Of a stretch of 5,893 nt of DNA, positions 1-4,832 are shown in pieces. The stretch's first letter is position 1. Every line of letters begins with the position of its first letter. Origin of the DNA: JAOTYV01 sp964469835 (lineage in GTDB: Bacteria; Pseudomonadota; Alphaproteobacteria; UBA8366); assembly GCA_964469835.1 (NCBI GenBank), contig CAYYBI010000066.1, positions 1 to 5,893 of the forward strand, read 5' to 3'. The notes under the pieces are model-generated. The model searched no databases. It was not told the DNA's origin and saw only the letters and a list, made by a program, of their open reading frames with translations. A program made the position numbers and the translations under genes.

Positions 1-2
1 CC

Positions 3-443
3 TTCCCAGGCGATGCGGCGTGGAGGCATATTTGCGGTTACTTAAATTCGGCAATTCTCAATGATTTTTTAGTATTATTTGATGGCGTATCCCCTGGAGG
101 CTCGCCCGGCACTTTCGTCTTGGACGGCATCATTGATTTCACTGACAACGGTGTGAGCATTGGTGCGCAGCAAAACGGCAACGGCTCGTGGCTCGGCGGG
201 ATTTCGCAGCTTGCAATATGGCCTCGCAAGATCGATTGGGGCGTTGCCGCTAACCTGGAATTGGTTCGAAAACCAACTGGGGGCGCGATCATCCTGCCTG
301 ACAATGGCAATATCGATGGTTTAGGTAACGCGGATTTTGTCTTTAACAAGTCCGTGGCTACAGCTCATCAGAATGGCGGCGATGCCAACGATTGGACGTC
401 GGCGACGGCAGGGCTTACCGACATGACTGGTCCGGCGTTATGA
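3..443 (+). CDS. Lectin-like (LamG/ConA-fold) phage virion protein, 3' end only
   Basis: The reading frame is already open at the left edge (first full codon at base 3) and runs 146 codons to TGA at 441-443, so the true start lies outside the window. The visible part has the rhythm of a LamG/concanavalin A-like jelly-roll domain: WRHICGYLN, then LVLFDGVSPGG, then NGVSIGAQQNGNGSWLGG followed by ISQLAIWPRKID. That is the usual 'hydrophobic strand - DG turn - VSIGA - W.G.I..L.IW.R.L' sequence of such domains. These domains in phages usually sit in tail or capsid-decorating proteins and bind carbohydrate. The last 50 or so residues are Gly/Asn/Asp rich and unassigned. The stop overlaps the ATG of the next gene (ATGA, 440-443), indicating translational coupling with the tailspike gene and a shared role in the adhesion apparatus. 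The fold assignment is by eye; the exact virion role is inference. Confidence 0.72.
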   Translation, partial: FPGDAAWRHICGYLNSAILNDFLVLFDGVSPGGSPGTFVLDGIIDFTDNGVSIGAQQNGNGSWLGGISQLAIWPRKIDWGVAANLELVRKPTGGAIILPDNGNIDGLGNADFVFNKSVATAHQNGGDANDWTSATAGLTDMTGPAL

Positions 444-2761
444 GCCAGTGGTTTGTTCTCAAGGACGACAGCGCGGGCGCGGATACGATCACGCCGCTTT
501 TGGTTGCCCTTCACACGGCGCCCGCCGCGAAATACAGCGAGACGGTGGTTCAAAGCATCCGAACCGCTTCATATAACGCGACGATTCTGCTGGTCAAAGC
601 CAACATCACGGATGCGGAGCGCACCGGCGCGCTAGCGGCACTTGCGAGATCGAATTACGGTGTCGGAATATTCAAGGATGAATATCCGACACATGTAGAA
701 AAGGAGTTGGAAGCGTTCAGCATCGTCGGGGAAGCGCTGGCGAACGTTCATTACGAAGCGCCGGACGAACCGAATGGCAGTTGGGTGTGGTCCGCAAAGA
801 CATTGCCCGACTCTTCCGGCGACGGCAGGACATACGGTGACCGCATCATCGGTGTGCCAACGGATAACGGCCCCGGTGGTTCGGTCATACTTCCGCCGGC
901 CAACAACGGCCGCGCGTTTTACCACGGATTTTTTGTTCCTGTTTGGCCGGGCAATGTCGGGGGCCGGACGATTGCCGGTTTTGCCAGCATAAAATTGCTT
1001 AGCGGTGCGTCGCCGACAGACAGGCTGGATCATCATTTCGATCATTGGCTTAAGCCTGCTGCATTGTGCCAGGGGCTTATCTTGCAGCATGAGCATTCAT
1101 GGGTAAAAGACTCTGTCACGAATGCGTACTCGATAATCGAAGGAAGCGGCAGTCACGGAACGTCTAACAAGCACAAGAACAAGCTCTACGATCCCGATAT
1201 GGAGACATTCGAGTTTGCGGGTGAATTGGAGGAAGCAACCGACGTAGCGGATTGCAAGGCTACGCCGGGAACGTTCTTCTTTGACGACACGCTGGACGGC
1301 GGTTTGGGCGGCTGGTGGGCGCATATGCCCGATGGCAGCGATCCGACAGGCCGCGTGGCAGGGTTAGGCGAATTTGGTTTTAAATTAAATTTCCGGCATC
1401 AGATAGCCGCGGAAATCATCAAGGAAAATATAGAGTTTCATGGGTTAAAGGCACGGCTTGCCCACTTGGAGTTGATACCTTCTGGCGGCGCCGGCATCGC
1501 GGTGATGACAAACATCCGATTCAATATGTTGAATTTGAAATACGCCGCTACGGACAATCCGTTATTTTCACTAATCGTTCAGGGAGCAGGTATCACAAAA
1601 GAGGTTTCTAATATCGAGATTTACGTGGATCAAATATCTCGTGGCGAGAACGGGATTTATATCATTTCGCAGGACGGGAATTTAGAATCCGGCAAGTTCG
1701 AGAACCTCACCGTACAGGCCGATCCTAAAGCCAGAGACGGCAGAGAGAACATATTCGATATCGGTGGCGCAAAGCCGAATGAAGCGAATAGCGACGGTCA
1801 CGCTGCTGGCCCCCAAATGATTGACGGCATGGATATCGGGTATCTCAAGACGCGCCGTTGCGGCGGACACATTGTTTGCTATTTCCGCAACTGGATCGAC
1901 CCGACGATGAATACGATCAACCGGCCGGTCAAGGATATCCTGATCCACGACAACGATGTCGCCGAGAATTCAGCGTTCAACACTTCGGGGACAAGCGGAA
2001 AGGTCGGTATTTCCGTCAACGCAGACAATAACCTCGTCTACCCGGCGACGAATATCATCATCCGGGACAACACGGTCAACGGATACGACCAGATCCCGGC
2101 AAACGCCTTGAACTATTGCCTCCGCACCATTATCCCGGACCCGGTCGTCATAGAGGGCAATCATTGCGACCTGGCCGCGATCGCCCAACTCGACGTAGGC
2201 AAAAACATTGCGCACAAGTGGATCGTTTTGTCGGGGTCGGCGGGAAACTGGAACCTCGACGACTTCATCGAAGACGCCGCGGCGCCGGGAACCAAGATAG
2301 GCCGCATCGTCAAAATCGAGGGCACGAACCCGACCGTCACGCTGCATTACTGCCACCCAACGAACCAAATCGCGACCGCTCAAGATATCGCTACCGGCGT
2401 TTCCATCGTCAACCAGGACGACACCGGCACCGGCGCCACGAACGGCGCGAACGGGTCGCGAGGATTGGGATACAACGTCATCTTGCGGGAATCCGCGACA
2501 CGCAAAAACCGTTTCGGCAACAGCAACGGCACGGCGCTTTGGATACGAGGCGTCACAGGCGCGGCGGTCGGCGGTCCGGACCGGAACGACAGGCTCACCG
2601 GCGGCTGGTACATGGACGATCAGGACACGGAGTATGTCGGTGCGATTGGATACAAGGGATTCGATCTCACGGGCGCGGCGCTTTCGGACTTGCCCGCCTA
2701 TCAAGCCCGTTCGGACACCGGGAACATCTATGGATTGCGGGCGGTGCTGGTTGCGCCGTGA
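440..2761 (+). CDS. Right-handed beta-helix tailspike / receptor-binding protein
   Basis: A 773-residue protein. I chose ATG 440 because it forms an ATGA overlap with the upstream stop; a TTG at 392 would add 16 residues of poor character. No clear Shine-Dalgarno sequence precedes it, which fits coupling. Residues 1-110 are a probable virion-attachment part. A short T-P-G-T-F-F-F-D-D segment lies near residues 275-283, followed by WWAHMPDG. From about residue 325 to 575 there are repeated short strands separated by Asn/Gly turns (VSNIEIYVDQ, VKDILIHDNDV, TNIIIRDNTVNGY, PVVIEGNHC), the signature of parallel beta-helix (pectin-lyase-like) proteins. In phages such proteins bind or cleave host surface polysaccharide. 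I cannot identify catalytic residues, so depolymerase activity is unproven. The C-terminal 200 residues are a separate Gly/Thr-rich domain without recognisable chaperone features. GC changes strongly within the gene, suggesting domain exchange. No secretion signal is seen. Confidence 0.8.
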   Translation: MSQWFVLKDDSAGADTITPLLVALHTAPAAKYSETVVQSIRTASYNATILLVKANITDAERTGALAALARSNYGVGIFKDEYPTHVEKELEAFSIVGEALANVHYEAPDEPNGSWVWSAKTLPDSSGDGRTYGDRIIGVPTDNGPGGSVILPPANNGRAFYHGFFVPVWPGNVGGRTIAGFASIKLLSGASPTDRLDHHFDHWLKPAALCQGLILQHEHSWVKDSVTNAYSIIEGSGSHGTSNKHKNKLYDPDMETFEFAGELEEATDVADCKATPGTFFFDDTLDGGLGGWWAHMPDGSDPTGRVAGLGEFGFKLNFRHQIAAEIIKENIEFHGLKARLAHLELIPSGGAGIAVMTNIRFNMLNLKYAATDNPLFSLIVQGAGITKEVSNIEIYVDQISRGENGIYIISQDGNLESGKFENLTVQADPKARDGRENIFDIGGAKPNEANSDGHAAGPQMIDGMDIGYLKTRRCGGHIVCYFRNWIDPTMNTINRPVKDILIHDNDVAENSAFNTSGTSGKVGISVNADNNLVYPATNIIIRDNTVNGYDQIPANALNYCLRTIIPDPVVIEGNHCDLAAIAQLDVGKNIAHKWIVLSGSAGNWNLDDFIEDAAAPGTKIGRIVKIEGTNPTVTLHYCHPTNQIATAQDIATGVSIVNQDDTGTGATNGANGSRGLGYNVILRESATRKNRFGNSNGTALWIRGVTGAAVGGPDRNDRLTGGWYMDDQDTEYVGAIGYKGFDLTGAALSDLPAYQARSDTGNIYGLRAVLVAP
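660..692. repeat. Bulged inverted repeat (hairpin) inside the tailspike gene
   Basis: The left arm GTGTCGGAATATTC (660-673) and right arm GAATATCCGACAC (680-692) are reverse complements except for one unpaired A in the left arm. This gives a 13-bp stem with one bulge and a 6-base loop (AAGGAT). It lies in frame in the N-terminal part of the tailspike and encodes GVGIFKDEYPT. No T-run follows on either strand, so it is not an ordinary intrinsic terminator. It could be an RNA structure affecting translation, a protein-binding site, or chance. Confidence 0.6.
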
Positions 2762-2798
2762 ATACAGTGGAAGCAAAATTAAGGCGCGCCACGAAAGC

Positions 2799-2821
2799 GG
2801 TCCGGTCAGTTCGGGACCTTT
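2799..2821. terminator. Weak candidate terminator between convergent genes
   Basis: The 79-base gap between the tailspike stop (2761) and the convergent glycosyltransferase stop (2841) contains GGTCC (2799-2803) pairing with GGACC (2814-2818), flanked by AAAGC on the left and TTT on the right. This is the only hairpin I see where a bidirectional terminator would be expected. The stem has only 5 bp, the loop has 10 bases and the T-run has 3, so it is a weak candidate. Termination could instead be factor-dependent. Confidence 0.2.
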
Positions 2822-2840
2822 GCCGAGTGGCAAGCGAACG

Positions 2841-4079
2841 TCAGGCCGGGCTGTGTATTCGATTCGAATTCGATGTTGGAAGCCGCGTAAAATACAGAAA
2901 GAATAACATCGCCGGGAGCAGGAACCGCGCCAACCCGGCGGAGCCCGCCAACGCGATAAACAGGAGCGCTCCGCCGAGGCACAGCCAGCCCATTCGATCT
3001 GGTGCTCGGCACCAGGCGGCAAAGCCCCAAGCCGTCGCTCCGTACAGCATAAGCAAATAGAATGCCGTGACTGCTCCTATGGCGATGTGCACGCTGCCCC
3101 GCGTAGCCCTGAACGCATCAATATGGGCGCTCGCACTTTCGTGCTTCGTGATCACGAGTTCTTTTGTCTCAGTCCCAAGGGCGCGCGCGACGCCGCGAGT
3201 ATTCAGATTAACGAACATTCGAACGATACCGACAGCGTAGGTTTTCAGAAACAAAGCGGGGTCCTCCGCGAAGATCTGGAAAGCCTGCGTCTTCATCCTG
3301 GCTGTCGTCACGAATGGGTTTGGATCGTGTGCCACGGTGCCCTGCAGAGACATCTGCGTTTTACGGAAATCGGTGCCGTCCCGGCTGGCAACTATCCGAG
3401 CGCTATATAGCATGAGCATGTTATACCCGCCTGATGTCGATAAGCCGACATGCCCGAACGTGACATAGTTACGTGCGAGCCAGGGCGAAATCGTCACGGT
3501 GAAGATGGCCACCATAACAAGGGCCGGCACGGCACGCCGGTATCGATAAACCAACCAGCCAACAAGAACGATCGGCAAATAGAGCGCGATGGGTTTGGTC
3601 AAGGCCGCGAGGCCGACGAGCAAGCCACATGTGGCGGGCCTCTGATGTTTGATGGCGAACAGCGCGGCAGCGAGAAAGAACATCAATAACTGTTCGCTGT
3701 ATAGGGCGCTGCAAAAGAATATTGATATCGGGTTTGCTGCCAGAAATGCCCCAGGAATCCAATGGAGGAATGTGCGACATATCAGCCAAGTCGTGATCGC
3801 GTCCAGGAGGATTTGAAACAGCATCACGACCCACGGGCGGACACCGAAAACCGAATATACCGCCGCGATGAACGCTGGATAGAGTGGGGTTCTTAGAGCT
3901 TCCGGCGCGCCATGTTGGCTAAATTCACCGTTCAGAATCGATAGGGCGAGGCGATGGTGCCCCAACGCGTCCGACTGCAAGACGCGGTCTGTTTCCGCGG
4001 CGTGATCCCACGGCTGGCTCGCTAAAAAGAAGATCAGCCGTAAGATGATTGCCATGGCGACAACGGCCCTTACACCCAT
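2841..4079 (-). CDS. ArnT/RgtA-like (PMT_2, GT-C) membrane glycosyltransferase
   Basis: A 412-residue polytopic membrane protein, close to the usual size for this superfamily. GT-C enzymes of this type move a sugar from a polyprenyl-phosphate donor onto a lipid, glycan or protein on the periplasmic face of the inner membrane. The signatures appear in the expected order: an N-terminal membrane helix (residues 4-20); a first periplasmic loop with an acidic residue (D37) where the family carries its proposed catalytic acid; R-T-P-L-Y-P at 63-68; A-L-Y-S-E at 125-129; L-T-K-P at 160-163; P-W-L-A-R-N-Y at 199-205 followed by FG and an STSGGYN turn; and A-R-F-L-L-P at 384-389 before the last helix. 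Other hydrophobic stretches lie near 83-104, 107-143, 150-177, 184-199, 331-353 and 363-398. ATG 4079 is the only start after the in-frame TAA at 4142-4140. It overlaps the 53-residue upstream gene by 10 bases, so the two form an operon. In a phage this suggests host-envelope modification; sugar and acceptor cannot be read from the sequence. Confidence 0.85.
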   Translation of the reverse strand: MGVRAVVAMAIILRLIFFLASQPWDHAAETDRVLQSDALGHHRLALSILNGEFSQHGAPEALRTPLYPAFIAAVYSVFGVRPWVVMLFQILLDAITTWLICRTFLHWIPGAFLAANPISIFFCSALYSEQLLMFFLAAALFAIKHQRPATCGLLVGLAALTKPIALYLPIVLVGWLVYRYRRAVPALVMVAIFTVTISPWLARNYVTFGHVGLSTSGGYNMLMLYSARIVASRDGTDFRKTQMSLQGTVAHDPNPFVTTARMKTQAFQIFAEDPALFLKTYAVGIVRMFVNLNTRGVARALGTETKELVITKHESASAHIDAFRATRGSVHIAIGAVTAFYLLMLYGATAWGFAAWCRAPDRMGWLCLGGALLFIALAGSAGLARFLLPAMLFFLYFTRLPTSNSNRIHSPA

Positions 4080-4231
4080 GGCGGCATGTCCGTTAGACCG
4101 TGTTCGAGCTGCGAGAGAAGACCGGCCAACAGACCGGCGTTAGACAGCAACAACGCGCCACCGAAACCCAGGGTGGCACCGAGAATTGCGTAAAAACACA
4201 CAAAAGATAGCGACCCAGCGCGCAGCATCAT
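4070..4231 (-). CDS. 53-residue hydrophobic membrane peptide, operon partner of the glycosyltransferase
   Basis: A short gene reading ATG ATG CTG at 4231, ending in TAA at 4072-4070. The product starts MMLRAGSLSFVCFYAILGAT and is almost uncharged from residue 5 to about 40, with Gly-rich packing (LGFGGALLL, AGLLAGLL). That fits one long or two short membrane helices followed by a short polar tail ending PPWV. An in-frame TAG lies 12 bases upstream, so ATG 4231 (or the adjacent 4228) is the only sensible start. A modest AGGG lies about 8 bases before it. The 3' end overlaps the first codons of the glycosyltransferase by 10 bases in another frame, a typical coupled-operon arrangement. I recognise no family, and it is too short for a GtrA flippase. 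Candidates are a subunit or stabiliser of the glycosyltransferase, or an inhibitor of a host O-antigen enzyme like Iap of phage D3. The hydrophobic profile and overlap support a real gene; the function is unknown. Confidence 0.6.
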   Translation of the reverse strand: MMLRAGSLSFVCFYAILGATLGFGGALLLSNAGLLAGLLSQLEHGLTDMPPWV

Positions 4232-4331
4232 TGCAAAACCCTACCACCGGCAGTCGCCGCGTCTCAACCGATCCACGACCGGTACCATCGTCGCCGCGGC
4301 TAATGTGTTTTAAAACACACTCGCGTTGGAC
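4232..4331. other. Divergent intergenic region between the membrane-gene operon and the head operon
   Basis: About 100 bases separate the 53-residue peptide gene (minus strand) from the first plausible plus-strand start (4332). Promoters for both directions should lie here or just inside the neighbouring genes. The clearest structure is the 16-bp palindrome at 4304-4319. On the minus strand, TTGAGA (4265-4260) followed 18 bases later by TAGGGT is a marginal sigma-70-like pair, too weak to call as a promoter. Smaller palindromes such as GCCGCGGC (4293-4300) are common in GC-rich DNA. Confidence 0.4.
4304..4319. promoter_or_regulatory. 16-bp perfect palindrome, candidate operator
   Basis: The sequence TGTGTTTTAAAACACA is its own reverse complement and has an AT-rich core in GC-rich surroundings. 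It lies 73 bases upstream of the minus-strand peptide gene and 12 bases before the first ATG of the plus-strand block. With no loop it would make a poor RNA hairpin, so a binding site for a dimeric regulator is more likely than a terminator. A 9-base half-site-like copy, AAAACACAC, occurs at 4193-4201 as well as within this region at 4312-4320. The regulatory role is inferred from symmetry and position. Confidence 0.4.
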
Positions 4332-4529
4332 ATGGCGGGGCGGGGTCGGGCGAAACTGCGGGCCATGCCGACCGATGGAGATCTCCGCGCGAAACAGCAG
4401 ATCGCCCAGCAGCAGGCGCTGGAGCGCGTTCTGCTTGACTGTTCACCGGCAAATTTCGCCCGTGATGGCGCTGCCCCGGTGGTAAATTTTACCCTCGAAT
4501 TGTACGGCGGCGCCCTTGGCGTCTGTTAA
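4332..4529 (+). CDS. Small hypothetical protein at the head of the portal operon
   Basis: A 65-residue frame from ATG 4332 to TAA 4527-4529; an internal ATG at 4365 would give 54 residues. Neither start has a convincing ribosome binding site. The product has a basic N-terminus (MAGRGRAKLRAM), then a polar, helix-prone, Gln-rich stretch (LRAKQQIAQQQALERVLLD), then a short more hydrophobic end (VNFTLELYGGALGVC). That is a sensible protein-like layout, and codon third positions are GC-rich like the next genes. The competing frame (starting 4186) has a very unlikely Arg/Ser/Pro composition. The gene lies 69 bases before the ILTG-motif gene on the same strand, so it may open the head operon. I recognise no family. 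It could be non-coding leader DNA. Confidence 0.42.
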   Translation: MAGRGRAKLRAMPTDGDLRAKQQIAQQQALERVLLDCSPANFARDGAAPVVNFTLELYGGALGVC

Positions 4530-4584
4530 TCCGTTGCGAACGGCCCGGCGGCACGCCTGTCTGGTCCATCGATCACCCAACTTG

Positions 4585-4592
4585 AAAGGAAG
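4585..4592 (+). promoter_or_regulatory. Ribosome binding site of the ILTG-motif gene
   Basis: AAAGGAAG lies with its AGGA core about 8 bases before ATG 4599. This is the best Shine-Dalgarno match I see in the window and fixes that start. An ATG at 4594 is in another frame and stops after two codons (ATG CCA TGA), so it is not a competitor. Confidence 0.7.
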
Positions 4593-4598
4593 AATGCC

Positions 4599-4829
4599 AT
4601 GAGTGGATTGTTTTCTGCTCCATCTGCGCCGCCGCCACCAACGCCGCCGCCGCTTCCCCCGGCGCCGGCAGAGGCGGCGCCGTCCACGGCGGAGGACGGC
4701 CGGGATGGAGCGGCGCGGGAGCGGTTGCGCCGCGCGCGGGCGGCCGGCCGGTCGGCGAATATTCTGACCGGCGGGCAGGGTGCGGCAGAGCCGTTGCTAA
4801 CCACCCGCAAACGGCTGCTGGGTGAGTAG
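4599..4829 (+). CDS. Pro-rich phage protein with ILTG motif, portal neighbour
   Basis: A 76-residue protein. Residues 1-8 (MSGLFSAP) are followed by a Pro/Ala-rich stretch (8-28), a charged Arg/Glu-rich helix-like segment (32-50), then R-S-A-N-I-L-T-G at 51-58 and a closing K-R-L-L-G at 71-75. From memory, small phage proteins of this layout (MSGLFS.P start, Pro-rich stretch, R.S.ILTG, K..LLG end) are common beside portal genes in phages and prophages and are usually annotated only as hypothetical or structural. The function is not established to my knowledge; a minor virion or head-tail assembly role is inferred from location. It has a good ribosome binding site and ends 3 bases before the portal start, so the two are surely co-transcribed. 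Proline-rich low complexity could also mean a flexible, disordered linker or chaperone. Confidence 0.72.
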   Translation: MSGLFSAPSAPPPPTPPPLPPAPAEAAPSTAEDGRDGAARERLRRARAAGRSANILTGGQGAAEPLLTTRKRLLGE

Positions 4830-4832
4830 ACC

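Noticed and set aside
261..276. TTGGTT-CGAA-AACCAA hairpin in the lectin-like gene
   Set aside because: Only a 6-bp stem within coding sequence, no T-run, likely chance.
2572..2583. CGGTCCGGACCG 12-bp palindrome near the tailspike 3' end
   Set aside because: Within Gly/Pro/Asp/Arg codons of GC-rich coding DNA, with no positional reason to regard it as a site.
2440..2830. Diversity-generating retroelement at the end of the tail gene
   Set aside because: Podovirus tail genes can carry one, but no template repeat, accessory gene or reverse transcriptase is seen after the tailspike; a glycosyltransferase follows instead.
1970..3022. 350-codon minus-strand open frame opposite the tailspike 3' half
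   Set aside because: Arg/Val/Asp-rich shadow-type composition with no motifs; it lies opposite the convincing beta-helix coding frame and overlaps the glycosyltransferase end in another frame.
2116..3060. 314-codon plus-strand open frame overlapping the tailspike
   Set aside because: Extremely Arg/His/Pro/Gln-rich product typical of a +1 shadow of GC-rich coding DNA; only its last part after 2758 was kept as a speculative remnant.
2783..3911. Two GGCGCGCC palindromes (2783-2790 and 3904-3911) flanking most of the glycosyltransferase
   Set aside because: Eight-base GC palindromes are expected now and then in GC-rich DNA; one lies inside the coding gene and there are no longer flanking repeats to support cassette boundaries.
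4186..4485. 99-codon plus-strand frame beginning with TTG
   Set aside because: Ser/Arg/Pro-rich, non-ATG start, partly antisense to the 53-residue peptide gene and out of frame with the more plausible 4332-4529 gene.
4531..4543. CCGTT-GCG-AACGG stem just after the 65-residue gene
   Set aside because: Five-bp stem and three-base loop without a T-run; not enough for a terminator, and the downstream genes should be co-transcribed.
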